A stretch of 64,000 bases of DNA from Siphonodentalium dalli (Eukaryota; Mollusca; Scaphopoda; Gadilida; Siphonodentaliidae), in NCBI GenBank assembly GCA_032622095.1, contig CP136064.1, positions 214,534,205 to 214,598,204 on the forward strand. The letters are read 5' to 3'. The notes under the pieces are model-generated. The model was not told the DNA's origin. It saw nothing but the letters and a program-made list of their open reading frames with translations, and did no database searches. This document shows positions 1 through 11,935 of the stretch, in pieces. The position numbers and the translations under genes are program-made. The stretch's first letter is position 1. Every line of letters starts with the position of its first letter.

Positions 1-890
1 CTATGGTTTGCCGAATAATACCTGCAATATGCGCATCTTCACGAGCGGCGATATTTCAGGACTATTTATTCGAGAAACTATATGTGTTCTCTTTATGTTA
101 TGCTTATAGTAAGCAATTCTGCAAAACTACAAGTATGTGTTCATCGAAACAAGAATTTACACGCCGCAGTAGCGAAACTTATGCAAACAATATCAGCAGT
201 TCCGTTGGCAAATTAAGCATCTCTAAATTTTGGTGGAAAATTTCCTTCATGCGCTTAAGAGAATAGTGCCTACCCAATGGTTGAATATTACAGACAGAAA
301 CCCAATTAACAAATAACTGAATACGTAATAAAACGGGATCATTTGTTTTTCTTTAGAACTTATCGCAGTAATAGACTATTTTCAGTCTTCCGCGGAATTT
401 CGCGTAGTTCCATTGATAATAATACACGCGTCAATAATTGTGTACCTTTTTTAAACAGAAGTATCTACAGTGAGATAACGTTTGAAAATTATTATCCATG
501 CCAAGGTCCTGACGAAAGAGAGCGCATCGTATGTCATTTAAAATTACAGCTATTTCATAGGGAAACATATAACAAACAACGCTTGTCCCCACAACCGTTT
601 GTAACTAACAATCTGATTGACAACAACGTCACGTTTAAATCATGCACCATGTCCCCGTAACGCTTGGCAGTGGGCGTATAAAAGCACGTGAAACATCGTG
701 GTTATGAATTACCCTTGAACTAGCAGTTTCACCAATCGTGACATTGTTCTAGCGCTGAGCTTAATTGACGTCACCTAAAACAGGATCGATAGGTCTGCTA
801 CTGATTTATTCTTATTGGTGCTGATTGGTGTGAATTTATCTGATAACCTATAAAAATCACACCACATTGTAGCTATTGATGTGGGACAAA
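1..890. other. unassigned AT-rich sequence
   Basis: I see no recognisable gene, RNA or repeat structure here. Two short open stretches (about 87 and 105 codons) have no domain-like composition and no recognisable splice context, so I do not call them genes. Confidence 0.4.
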
Positions 891-913
891 ATCGTTAGCG
901 CCGTCAACATCGT

Positions 914-1016
914 GGGATACAAGGAGATTTAATACCCGGATGTCTCTGTTTTAACCCCTTGGCTCCGCCTCGGGGTTCAAAATCGAGAACCAGGTATTAA
1001 ATATCCATGTATCCCC
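914..1016. repeat. short foldback (inverted repeat)
   Basis: The two halves are imperfect reverse complements of about 48 bases each. The left arm begins GGGATACA and holds ATTTAATACC and TTAACCCC; the right arm holds GGGGTT, GGTATTAAAT and TGTATCCC. The centre is near 965. A single strand could form a long hairpin. It may be a small foldback MITE. No target duplication was recognised. Confidence 0.7.
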
Positions 1017-1282
1017 GATATTTCAGAAGATAAGTAATAATACCACTGTTGCTCATATGTAAATTGTAATAATTCCCACTAGCTGGTTTATAGTAGATAT
1101 TGCTCGAGAATATTCAACTGTGGCTTTTATCCCATTAATTCGGAGAATTTACCACCTATATTTGGAAATTTCAGCTGACATATTTAGATATAACAAATTA
1201 ACAATGCATGTTCGTTAATAACACGCACAATAAGATCGCGACTGCACCTCGGCATGTCACTTATAGGTAAGGTTTTGATGCG

Positions 1283-1398
1283 TCCGAACCTGAACTAAAA
1301 TTGTCCGAACCTGAACCAAATTTGTCCGAACCTGAACGTAAATTGTGTCTGAACCTGAACAAAATCATCACGAATGTTGCGAATCCGAACCTGAACAT
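1283..1398. repeat. short tandem repeat, TCCGAACCTGAAC core
   Basis: Five occurrences of (t)ccgaacctgaac or a one-base variant lie within about 115 bases, separated by short AT-rich spacers, giving a unit of roughly 19-25 bp. A related single copy (tccgaacctaaa) lies near 1776. It is not coding. Confidence 0.75.
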
Positions 1399-2215
1399 TT
1401 TGAAATTTTCAAAGGTCATTCGGAGTTAGACAATAAAAATATCGCCGGTTTTGCATTCCGAAGATGTGTGGTGACCTAATCTACCCACAACAATAAATAA
1501 ATTTGCGGATGCATGAGCTCAGGGCCAAAAAAATACGAAAAAGCGAACATTTCGCCGCCTCGATAAAATTTCTAAAAATTATGACGACTTGACACGCCAA
1601 ATACAACAATTCACATGCCTGTCATGCGAAAGGCGTGTTACGTATATGTTGGGCATACAAATTCCTACATAACTGTTTCAAGGTGTATCACCAAAAGATG
1701 TCGTTGATTGCTGCTTGGAGACAATATATACACTTACCGTCTATTTGCTTAAGTGGACGCCGCCATCATGGAATGTCCGAACCTAAATGGGTATCCGACA
1801 GTGTGTATGCCGCCACAGTATGCGTGTCAGACGCCTGTACTGCGGTGCCCGCAAACAATAATCCACCTTTACTTCCAGAGAGAAACACATGCGTCGCAAT
1901 TCTGCGTAAATACACGTATTGTCAATTCAGAGCACAAACACACGTGCTGTCCTTGCACGGTATATGCACATGTATGTATGCAAGCTATATGTATACAGGT
2001 GCCAGAAGAAGAACACGTACCAGAAAAAAAACAGAGTGTCAATACATGATGTTGCTAAGGTCGACTGATTGAATATATATGTTATTTTAGATGTCAATAC
2101 AGTGTATACATTGTACCCTAACTCGATGCACTATTTATGAAAGAAGTCATTGAAGCGGTCAATCTGTATGTAGAAGTTCACCTACTATGTAGTCTGGGTT
2201 CACCGACACTAGGTG
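1399..2215. other. unassigned sequence
   Basis: Overlapping open frames at 1635-2072 are rich in Cys and Tyr and resemble nothing recognised. No clear repeat structure is seen apart from the stray copy of the preceding minisatellite motif. Confidence 0.4.
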
Positions 2216-2221
2216 AATTAT

Positions 2222-2378
2222 TATACTTCCATGATGTAACCAAGGAAGTATATTGTTTTTCTATTCGCGCCGTTTTCTGTTTAATTGGAAATACTCAGAA
2301 ACTAATGGCAGTAGGAACGCGCGTTATCGCCCTTTTCCGATTATTTGTCATTATACTTCCATGTTAAATGGAAGTATA
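2222..2378. repeat. paired TATACTTCC/GGAAGTATA hairpins
   Basis: Two small inverted repeats: 2222-2252 (TATACTTCC ... GGAAGTATA) and 2352-2378 (TATACTTCCAT, 5-base loop, ATGGAAGTATA, arms perfect). They lie just upstream of a TTATTATTTTTTTTATTC tract that heads the large tandem array, so they may mark the terminus of that repeat element. Confidence 0.65.
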
Positions 2379-2399
2379 TTGTAATTCTTCTGGCTTTTA

Positions 2400-4740
2400 T
2401 TATTTTTTTTATTCTTATTATTCCGATAACATGCCTTAATCTCCGAAACGGCTGGACCGATTTACCTGCTGTTTTCGGCTTTAGTATATAACTTTGGAAT
2501 ATCTGTTAAAATAGCCTATTGAGAATTTTGTCCGACCTTGGCCTTCGGAGTTATCGCCATTTTGTTGATTTTTGGGGGTTTTTCGCGCTACCAAAATGAC
2601 TTGCAAAATCGAGGTTTGATTTCTTATATCGTCGAAACGGCTTGACCGATTGATTTGAAATTTGGTACCTGCATAGCCAGTGAGTATATGCAGTCGACGC
2701 ACAAATAGGGAATTTCGTGTGACCTTGAACTTTGGAAACAACGCTCTCTATCTGTGTTATTGTTGTGCACATATCTCCTCCGAAACGGCTTGAGATATCG
2801 ATTTCGGACTTTTTTCGTTATTTGCCCATGTATGTGTGTTATGAACCGCCGAAAATTTATAGGGTTCGCACTTCCGGTTTTAAAGTTCGCTACTGGTCGA
2901 AGGATAAAACATCGCTCTTTATAGGGCATCTAGAACGGCTTGAGATATTGAGTTGGGACTTTTTGCATTATGTGCAGCAAACTCTGCGCTATCGAACGAT
3001 ATATATAGTTAACGGATATCATTTCCGGTTCGGGAGAGCGGGCGTGTGGGTATGTATCTCAAAACTATTTTAGCGCATATTTTGATGACATTTGGTAGAC
3101 GTCATCAGTAGATGCCACTGATTGCTATGCAACTCGAATTTTAAAAATCGGACATAAACTTCGATAGTTATGGCTGTTTAAAAACCTGGTTTATTTCCGA
3201 CCTTGACCTTCAGAGTTATCGACATTTTGTTGATTTTTGGGGGGTCTTCGCGCCACTAAAATGACTTGCAAAATCGAGGTTTGATTTCTTATATCGCGGA
3301 AACGGCTTGGTCGATTGATTTGAAATTCGGAACCTTCTTAGCCATTGCGCATTGGCAGTCGACGAACTAATAGGGAACTTCGTCTGACCTTGACCTTTGG
3401 GTACAACGCTCTTTATCGGTTTTATTGTTGTGAAGAGATCTCCTCCTAAACGGCTTGAGATATCGGGTTCGGACTTTTTTCATTATTTGCGCATGTATGT
3501 GTGTTATGAACCGCTGAAAAATGATAGGGTTCGCACTTCCGGTTTTAAAGTTCGCTACTTGTCGAAGGATAAAATAACGCTCTTTATAGGGAATCCAGAA
3601 CGGCTTGAGATATTAAGTTGGGACTTTTTGCATGATGTGCAGCAAATTCTGCGCTCTCGAACGATATATTTAGTTAACGGAATTCACTTCCGGTTCAGGA
3701 GAACGGGCGTGTGGGTATGTATCTCAAAACTATTTTGGCGCAGATTTGGATGAAATTTGGTGGACATAATCTTTAGTTGTTGCTGACCACTACTTAAAAA
3801 TCGGACTTAAACTTCTCGAGTTATTGCTGCTTAGAGACCTGATATTTATGGGGTTTTCGGACCCCTAGAATGACTTGCAAAATTGCAAAATCGATGTTTG
3901 ATTTCTTATACCGTCGAAAAGGCTTGGCCAATTCATTTGAAATTTTGTGCTTGCATAGCCATTGAGCATACGCAGTCGACGGACTAAGAGGGAATTTCGT
4001 CTGACCTTGACCTTTGGAACAACGCTCTTTATATGTTTTATTGTTGTTAACGTATGTCCTCCTAAACGGCTTGAGATATCTGGTTGGGTCTTTTTTCATT
4101 ATTTGCGCATGCACATGTGTTACACGCCACCGAATAATAATAGGGGTCGCCCTTCCGGTTTAAAAGTTGACCCTCGGTCGAATAATAAAAGAACTCTCTT
4201 TATACGAAATCCAGAACGGCTTGAGATATTGAGTTGGGACTTTTTGCGTTATGTGCATCCAACTGTGCGATGTATAAAGATATATATAGTTAACGGATTT
4301 CACTTCCGGTTCTGGAGAACGGGCGTGTGTGTATGTACATCAAAACTGTTTTGGCGCAGATTATAATGAAATTTAGTGGATATAATCTCTAGTTGCCGAT
4401 GATCACTATCCCACTCGAATTTTTTTAATCGGGCAAAAACTTCTGGAGTTATGGCTGCTTAAATACCTGGTTTTTGGGAAGGTTTCGTGCCACCATAATA
4501 ACTTGCAAATCGAGTTACATTTCTCATATCGTCAAAACGGCTCAGCCAATTGATTTGAAATTTTGTACCTGCATAGCCATTGAGCATTCGCAGTTTTTGT
4601 GCATCAGACTCTGCGCTGTATGTTGATATATATAGGGTACTGATTTGACTTCCGGTTTGGGAGAACTGGCGAGTGGGTGCAGGATTTGATGAAATTTGAT
4701 GGATAAAATACTGTGGTTGGTGACTAGTACTATGGTATAT
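2400..4740. repeat. tandem array of 610-665 bp units, about 3.5 copies
   Basis: The anchor aatgacttgcaaaat recurs at about 2595, 3259, 3869 and (as aataacttgcaaat) 4496. Each unit then carries 'aaacggcttg', 'gaccttgacctttgg', 'aacgctcttta', 'cggcttgagatat' and 'tatagttaacgga' blocks in the same order. The last unit is truncated. Open frames in different units (for example 2732-3073, 3397-3753, 3962-4366, +) are the same frame repeated with substitutions and indels. They look like repeat by-products, not genes. Confidence 0.85.
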
Positions 4741-4854
4741 AGTATCACAATACTCGCATGTGTCTGCTGACAACTAACTCGTTAATGGACGACACAAGTT
4801 CCCGTCATTGGCAACATGGAAGTATCGAAATTGCTGTGCAATTACAGTTTCATT

Positions 4855-5285
4855 CTAGTTATTATTATTATTATACTTAACCATTTTTCGGCGCCTTAAT
4901 CTCAGAAAGTATGAGGAGCACAGAACTAATATTTGGTACGTATGTTGGGGGTATTGGGTTCTAACTAATTGTCGTATAGCGAATATTGTCCGCGTTTACC
5001 ATGCGGAGTTATCTCCCTTTATATGAAAAAATGTCACTTTACTATCTCGGAAATTATGACGAACAGGGCATCCAACTTTGGACCGTGCGCACACCTCGAT
5101 ATGACCTTCTGGCCATGGGAATCAAAACTTGTGTCCGCGTTTTCCCTGCGGAGTTACCGCCCATAAATAGACAAACACCATACATCAGGACGTATAAACT
5201 GAGGTTTTTTATAAGTCCAGTGCTATTAATTTTTTATTGCATATTCCGAATGGGAAGAGTGATTGGACCCGAATATGCCGCTTAA
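4855..5285. repeat. related dispersed repeat with two internal CGGAGTTA units
   Basis: It starts with an ATTATTATTATTATACTT tract and 'cgccttaatctc', as the head of the 2400-4740 array does. It contains two copies of a 'tgtccgcgttt...tgcggagttatc' block, near 4987 and 5132. This is probably another member of the same repeat superfamily. Confidence 0.5.
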
Positions 5286-5289
5286 ATTT

Positions 5290-5510
5290 TTTTTCTCCAA
5301 TGCCTTTCCGCTTTACGGAGAACGGAAATATTGCACCTATTTTTCCCGCCAAATCCAAACGGGCAAATTAGAGAGCAAGGTAATGCCGTAGCAGGTACGT
5401 TGGCATACTGTATGTACGCCCCAAAAGTTTGACCGCTATACTATAAAAGTAACCTGCTCAACGGAGAATGTGTTGAGACTTTTGGAAAATTCCACGAAAA
5501 TCACTAACTT
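5290..5510. repeat. ~350 bp satellite monomer, left of the retrotransposon
   Basis: The block 'gaccgct(a/c)tactata(a)aagtaacctgc(t/c)caacggaga' followed by 'cttttgg..aaattccac' also occurs at 12850-13310 and 13570-13670, on the far side of the retrotransposon. The simplest reading is one satellite tract split by the retrotransposon insertion. Confidence 0.65.
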
Positions 5511-5940
5511 CCGGTGGACAAAATGTCAACACGCGTTCAACACCTCGGCGTCAAATGTTTTAAATTAACTTAAATGAAGAATTTATTGTTGTTCAACTCG
5601 TGTATTATGGTGTAATGATGGATCCACTGGAGGCTAGTAAATTTCTCATTTACCGTTTTATATTCTCTACACTTTGACTTTTTTTTGGATTTTCAAATGG
5701 CCACATAAGGAAATGCTGACCTAAAACAAATTGTCACGCTTGACTGGCTTAGTGTATCTCCAATGCCAATACCAGACTGCATGAATAGCTGACCTAAATT
5801 AATCGTGGTATACGCTTGTGATAGTACACACCAATTTAGCCACAGGTGTACAGTGTGCTGTAGAAGTAAACAAAACAAGTTGGCACAATACGGATGGGTA
5901 GGACTAAAAAACAAAAACTTGCTGAAAAGAAGTTAACAAT

Positions 5941-6759
5941 GGCAGAAGAAAGAGAGTCTACGAGCAGTACGGGGACACAGAATGAAAACCCCCCCTGAAT
6001 ACATAGTGAAGTTACTTCAAACCGTAAATGAAATAAAAACTAAAATGATTACCAAGGAAGACCTGGCAGAAACAGTAACAAAAATAGTTGACAGTAGATT
6101 GGATCAGTGGGAGCAAAGGCTTGTTGACATAGAGAAGAGGCAAGAAGAGGCTGAAAAAAGAAATGGAGAAAAAGAAAACAACTTAAAATCTAAGGAACTG
6201 GAACTGAAGATGAGGTAAGTGGAACTAAACAAAAATGGATGATTTTGGATGCAAAGCAAAGGAGTTGGATTTGTACGTTAAAACAAAGGTGAATGCTATG
6301 GAAACCAAAATAGATGACAACTCAAATAGCATCAATGACAACGAACAATACTCTCGCAAAAGCAGCCTTAGACTTATGGGTCTGAAGGGTAAGGAGGGTG
6401 AGACAGCCCGGGAATGTGCTGAGAAGGTAATCTGGCTGGTTAAAGAGGCGCTTCATATCAATGTGAAAGATGGTGACATTGCCATCGCATACATGGTGGC
6501 AAAATCAACTAACATGACAGAGCAACCAATCTTGGTGTGTTTTAACAATCGGTTCGTGATGTCCGACATTGTAAAGGCACGTCGTCTCTTGAAAACATTC
6601 CAGGTGTCAGGTGTAACGTCTGGCAAAGTGTTCATTATGGAAGACACGACTAGGAAGAATCAGCAGTTACTTAGCCGTGCCTTCAAGTCAGACTCCATTG
6701 AAAATGCTTGGATTTCCAATGCCAAGCTTTTCGTCAAGAAGTTAAATGACGAAATCTAA
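5941..6759 (+). pseudogene. retrotransposon ORF1 (coiled coil plus RRM-like), broken
   Basis: The chaperone-like ORF1 protein of the retrotransposon, expected to bind the element RNA. The first ATG at 5941 soon meets a frame break, and the main frame reads from 5982. About 60 residues rich in Glu/Lys/Gln (about 6045-6215) look like a coiled coil. A TAA at 6216-6218 and a one-base shift in the A-run near 6230 separate this from the second part (6235-6759). That part begins with more heptad-like sequence and contains 'EQYSRKSSLRLMGL', the usual lead-in to an L1-ORF1-type RRM, followed by an alpha/beta region ending at a TAA. Related ORF1 proteins are 250-350 residues, and the combined length here fits. 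The assignment rests on architecture, not on a database search. Confidence 0.7.
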
Positions 6760-7928
6760 ATGTTCCGCACCACGGACGATTTCAACAAAATAACAGCGTG
6801 TGGTGACGATCGAGAAATGGAGTAATAAGACTGGTATAAACCTAGTTCAGAATGGACGAGATACTGAATGTATTACTACGTTCACCGTTTCGTTCATTTT
6901 GAACTAGCACAAACCAACAGAGTTCAATCTTGATAAAACCATATAAACATCTGGACAGTTTTTTGTTATTATAACATAATGTGATTCAACCTTGTGTTAT
7001 TTCTGTTTTAATGACCACTGTCTATTTTCTATGACCATCCAATGTGTTATTTTGGAACACACTATCGAAATGAAAGTAAATTCAGTTAGATCACTGCCTT
7101 GGTTTTACGTCCAACGTATTACTTGTCAGTTCGTTTGAAAGGCATGAGTGCCGAAGGCTTTCGTTTGAAAGGCCTGATATGAGTGTCAACAACAACAAAA
7201 CAAAACAAAACAAAACAATTTTTTTGTTTTATTGAAATCGTTCCATCGATATAAGGGCAGTCACTCTATTCTCGATCTCGACCGTTATTGTGTTAGAGGA
7301 GAAATAACTACTTGTTTTTTTGCTTCTTTTATTATGTGTAGCTTCATATTAAATGATGGACGTTGCTCATAGTATTATATTATATCATTGATAATTTAAT
7401 TACTTACCTTTATTTTAATCGCTATTGTTATAATTGCGTCGCAACACTTACTTATATACGCAGTGTGGTTCCTGTGTAATGTTTCTGGATTATTCTTTTT
7501 CGAGCGTTATGATCTCAGCCAACTAAATGCACGATCGCATTGGGCGTCTCGGCACTTATATACATACCTTATATATACATATCTTATAATGGCACACATT
7601 TACTTTTCCCTTCTTTTGATTTAGTTTCCATACGATCACATACGAATTAGATACACTTTATTGATGGCCTCCCCGTACTGTTGGTGAATTCTCGGTTCTG
7701 CTATATACGCGACGATGATCGCACATATAATTTTATTCATTTCTTATAACCTATCAGTGCCTATTATTTCACATGTCCACACTCTAAGTCGCTCCGGTTA
7801 TGACGATGAGCCAAATCAACCAGTATTTATGACAATTAACTCTCAATTACAGGAAATCATCCAAGTTAAGATGAAATTATATATATATTGCAACATTAGA
7901 CTGCATGTCGGGGGAGCTTTAGTTCATT
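6760..7928 (+). other. inter-ORF region of the retrotransposon
   Basis: AT-rich, without coding signal. It contains a CAAAA microsatellite (about 7186-7220) followed by a T-run, and a direct repeat of 'gtttgaaaggc(a/c)tga' (7133-7182). The length is unusual for a CR1/L2-like element. Either this is a long spacer or it holds an old insertion that I cannot delimit. Confidence 0.5.
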
Positions 7929-8828
7929 ATGTTAGCTGATATTACTTTGGATGAGATCCAGAACAAGGACGAATTTAATTTAAATCATGTTTTGTCTCAA
8001 CTAGGAACGGATGAGGAAAACGAATGTGTCCCATCCAATCTTCAAGATAATTGTAATTATTATACTCAATTTCAAAACCAATTCCCAAACCAGACGAATA
8101 TTTCCGCATTTAGTTTGAATTGCCAAAGCTTGAATGCAAATCTGGATGACTTAAAGCATCTCCTATATCAAATGAGAGGAAGTGGAACACAATTTAGTAT
8201 TATTGCTCTACAAGAATTTTTTAGAATTCGAGATACTGAGGCATATAAGATACCTGGATATCACCCCCTAATATACAAATGTAGACATAACGAAGACGAT
8301 GGAAGGGGTGGTGTTGGCTTCTTTATTAGAGATGATTTAAAATTTGCCATTAGGGATGATCTGGCTGTATTTATTCCACATGTGTTTGAATCAATAGTTG
8401 TTGAAATTTGTATGGAAAAAAATAAGAGTGTTTTATGTGGATCGGTATACCGACCTAACACTGCACCAAAAGCCGACTTCAATAGTTATGTAGAGAAAAT
8501 GGATACACTTACTAATTGCTTGCGAACATCCGGAAAAAGAGCTTTGATTTTGGGTGACTTCAATATTAATCTATTGAAAGCAGAATCACATATGAAGACA
8601 AACGAATTTCTCAATAATATGTATTCCGATGGTTTCCAACCTGTAATTTTAAAACCCACTAGAGTTACGGGACACTCTGCTACATTAATTGATCATATCT
8701 ATAGTAACAATTACGACAAAAAAATTAAATCTGGTATTATTATTACGGATGTATCTGACCATTTCGGTATATTCTATATCGAAGAAAGTAAAGTTTCCTG
8801 GTCTTCGACTGCAATGAGCCGATTTTAA
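7929..8828 (+). pseudogene. ORF2 part 1: APE-type endonuclease domain
   Basis: The N-terminal part of the retrotransposon ORF2; it nicks the genomic target to prime reverse transcription. From the ATG at 7929 the first ~55 residues are a variable leader, then the endonuclease/exonuclease/phosphatase fold follows. Visible catalytic-type motifs are the Asn in 'SLNCQSLN', the Glu in 'IIALQEFF', 'GDFNIN' (8553-8570), 'SATLIDHIY', and the terminal 'SDHFGIF' (about 8755). All expected acidic/His residues are present. The frame ends at a TAA (8826-8828) inside a T/A run. The downstream frame continues the same protein, so this is a one-base deletion, not a true end. Confidence 0.85.
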
Positions 8829-9150
8829 AAAGACAATTTTCCAAAACAAACATGGATTATTTCAAAAGAAACATGTTAGCATCTGATTTCTTGCAAGAGC
8901 CTGACCCGAACCTAGCATCTGAAAAGTGTATGGACACATTTAAAGGTGCATACGAGTTGGCGTTCCCACTGGCTTCGCAATCCGGCAACAAAAGGTACAT
9001 TAAAAACACGAGTGGATGACAGATGGCCTGCTAGTATCATCAATAAAGAACACAAAATCTATATAAAAAAATCTTAAAATCACCAACAACCGCAAACAAG
9101 AAAATTTATAAAGACTACTGTAAAATATTTAACATGACAAAGCGTGCTTG
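8829..9150 (+). pseudogene. ORF2 linker between endonuclease and RT
   Basis: Shifted frames continue the ORF2 protein. A 'WMTDGLL...SIN' block (about 9012-9045) is the usual linker motif before the RT. A TGA near 9018 and at least one more frame change break it. It is then cut at 9151-9153 by the TAA target duplication of the nested DNA transposon and resumes at 10145. Confidence 0.7.
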
Positions 9151-9153
9151 TAA

Positions 9154-10141
9154 GGGTGCATTTACATTGCTATAGAAATGTACATAGATCTACACGCAGA
9201 CTAGTGTAAACGGGTTGATATAGAAACGCACACAGAAAGAAAACGGTATTAGTTCGTGTGACCAAAAATCGTGTCCGCTATACGTCACGGTCAACGCCGA
9301 AGCATTGCGACAGGCAAATCAGTTTTGATTAATTGTTACTCGGGCTTGGCGAATGTGTTTTAGTTTTCGTTGTCATTTCAACCCGTGTATTTTGAATATT
9401 GAACACGGATAGGGACGTGGCAACTTGTTCAATGGTTGGATATTTCATACCTGACACAACATTAGTCGTAATTTCCAAACCAGCAATAGATTGAAAATGA
9501 TCTTTTAGTTTGATTTTCAAACATTTTATTTGGGGGGGGGGGTATTGTTTTCGGACCAATATTTGCATAATTTCCTACTTTTTATCAAAATTTTGAGCTG
9601 GAATGGCCATCAGCTGGAAATTTTTCAACCTTATCATATAGGGGCGGGTGTAATGTTGGAAATGTCCAACACTTGGAAAGATTGTGACCTGGTCCCCCCC
9701 ACCCGTGGCCAGTCATTATCATCATATTTATTGTCTAACAGCTATATATAAAAACTGCATGTAATTTAAGAAAACAATAGTGTCCTACACTGGTCAACAT
9801 TGTCATTGGAATTGTCATCAGTTGAAAATTTTACTACATTTGGTCAAATAAAGGGTGTTGTAGGGTAACTGCATGATTTTCATTCTTTCTTCGAACCATT
9901 ATCAAGTGGTATAAGGATACACTTTAAATACCTGCGGCACATACCAAATCGCTGTTATCTGTTGATAGTTGATACATTTTTATGTCTGGCCTAAACTGAC
10001 ACGACTCGCAGTGAATTGTCAATTACCAGAGTACTGATGAGCGCGCGTTCACTATTAGTAATCATGTTGTGATCACAGTAATGCGCGACACGTGACTTCA
10101 TACAGATCTGTATACATTTCTATAGCAATGTAAATGCACCC
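9154..10141. mobile_element. Harbinger-like non-autonomous DNA transposon (988 bp)
   Basis: Terminal inverted repeats of about 37 bp begin GGGTGCATTTACATTGCTAT; the right end is its reverse complement with two mismatches. The element is flanked by TAA at 9151-9153 and 10142-10144. A 3 bp TWA target duplication with GG-starting TIRs is typical of PIF/Harbinger elements. It sits inside ORF2 of the retrotransposon, and the RT reading resumes directly after it. No transposase is encoded. Its middle (about 9410-9850) shares sequence with the hAT-like element at 60.8-62.3 kb, so it carries a fragment of another repeat. Confidence 0.88.
9410..9850. repeat. fragment of the hAT-like family of 60.8-62.3 kb
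   Basis: It begins with 'agggacgtggc', as the hAT-like element at 60821 does, and shares 'atttcatacctgacacaacatta', the poly-G-to-'ttgttttcggaccaatatttgcataa' block, 'ggccatcagctggaaattt' and 'taatttaagaaaacaata'. The far terminus was not found, so it is a truncated or diverged copy nested in the Harbinger-like element. Confidence 0.75.
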
Positions 10142-10144
10142 TAA

Positions 10145-11323
10145 GTCTTCGTATTATAAACGGATTTTGGAAGAAACCAAAAATAATATTAAAAAATCAT
10201 GGAAAATAATAAATTCAATTCTCAATCGAGATAAGATACAGTTTATACCAAGCATTGTTTCTATAAATGGGGTTAATGTAATTGATGCTAAAGAAATTTC
10301 CGATGAGTTTAATAGATACTTTACAGATATTGGAAATCGTGTATCCTCTAACATTTCAAGAACTGCGATACCCCCAGAAATGTATCTAAGTGGATCTTAT
10401 TCTAAAAGTTTTTGTATGTTCCCTACAATTCCTGCCGAAATAATTACGTTGTCTAATTCTCTACAAACCAAACAGAGCAGTGGGCATGACAAAAGTTATA
10501 TTTCACTTGTCAAATTTGTCGCTTCGATGTAGCCAACCCTCTGTCATATATTATAAACAGAACCTTTTAATCTGGTATTATACCTACTGATATGAAAATA
10601 GCTAAAGTAGTGCCGATTTACAAAGCTGGAAGTGAACAACTCCTAGATAACTACAGACCGATTAGCATATTGCCATCCTTTTCGAAATTACTAGAAAAAG
10701 CGATGTACACAAGACTTGTTAAGTTTCTTAATAAACACAATATTTTGAATGAACACCAATACGGTTTCAGAAAACACCATTCAACCGTTCACCCTGTGCT
10801 CCACTTACTTGAACATATTTGTACTGAAAACAACAAAAAATCAAAAGACTTCACATTGGCTCTGCTATTAGACCTATCAAAGGCATTCGATACCATAGAT
10901 CACAACGTTCTTTTGAGAAAACTAAATCATTATGGAATAAGAGGAATAGCAAATCTTTGGTTTCGAAATTATTTATCGGATAGAAAACAGTATGTTTCGT
11001 TAAGAGGAAACCAATCTTGTATGCTTCCAATCACTATTGGGGTCTCTCAAGGATCCATATTGGGCCCCATACTTTTTTTGCTCTATGCCAACGATATTCG
11101 AAATTCAACAAAAATGAATCTTGTCTCGTTTGCCGACGATACAACGGTGTATGAATCGGGCGTCGATGTTAGAAAATTAGAGTGCGACGTTAATTTTGAA
11201 CTGCAAAATCTATTCCAGTGGTGCTGTGCGAACCGTCTATCATTAAACGCAAATAAAACACGATATATCTTATTCGACCCATCACGACTTATACCGAAAA
11301 CAATATATCAATCGAGCGAGTAG
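10145..11323 (+). pseudogene. ORF2 part 2: reverse transcriptase domain
   Basis: Copies element RNA at the nicked target. After the nested transposon the frame continues with 'YYKRILEETK', then breaks at 10530-10532 and resumes from about 10592. The RT core shows 'KVVPIYKAG...NYRPISILPSFSKLLEK' (RT 0-2), 'LLLDLSKAFDTIDHNVLL' (motif A), 'GVSQGSILGPILF' (motif B; most relatives have GVPQGS) and 'FADDT' at 11129-11143 (catalytic Asp pair, with Phe in place of the usual Tyr). The frame stops at 11323. The catalytic residues survive; the coding frame does not. Confidence 0.88.
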
Positions 11324-11935
11324 GTGAAGACTCAAGCGAAAAAAGCATACTATTTTTAGGCATATTTATTGATGAATATCTTTGTTATGCTGCTCATATC
11401 TCTAAAGTCTGCTCCAAAAATAGCCTATGCAAATTACGCACTGAATAAGGTAAAGAAACTGCTTCCATATATCAAACTCTTAGAACTCTATACTACTTTA
11501 TTGTTCAAAGTCGTTTACTGTATGGCATTGAAGTATGGGGTCACAGCAAACATGTTCATATACGGTTTCTGCTCAGAAGAAGACTATTAGAATTATAAAC
11601 AATAAGCGCTATAACTCACACATTGATCCCTTATTTAGCAAAAATAAAATTTTAAAAGTTCAAGATCTATACAAACTCAATGTTGCACTGTTTATGCAAG
11701 AGTGGCGGAACGGTGGTCTTCCAGATTATTTTAATTCATTTTTTTAAATAAATAAAGCTAATACCCGAAATCGCGGATAAAGTTCCTTGATTCATTCCCG
11801 ACATTTAAATTCCCCGCCGTTTGGAATAACCTATCCAAAGAACTTCGATCGGAACCGACACGATGCAATTTAAAAAAAAATGATCAGTAAATTCATCGAT
11901 TCATATCCCACGCCAGTGACTTGTAATAACACATA
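11324..11935 (+). pseudogene. ORF2 part 3: C-terminal region of the RT protein
   Basis: Shifted frames carry the end of ORF2. Between 11325 and 11580 there are pieces resembling the 'FLGIFIDE...', 'LLYGIEVWG' thumb/connection region; 11589-11747 reads 'SHIDPLFSKNKILKVQDLY', the typical C-terminal block of CR1/L2-type proteins. At least three stops or frameshifts occur before the protein fades near 11935. Confidence 0.75.

Noticed and set aside
3-660. Two open frames of 87 and 105 codons at the window start
   Set aside because: No family resemblance, no splice signals, composition like the surrounding non-coding DNA.
2732-4366. Three + frames of 113-134 codons as possible paralogous genes
   Set aside because: They are the same part of successive tandem repeat units, with indels between units and overlapping open frames on the other strand.
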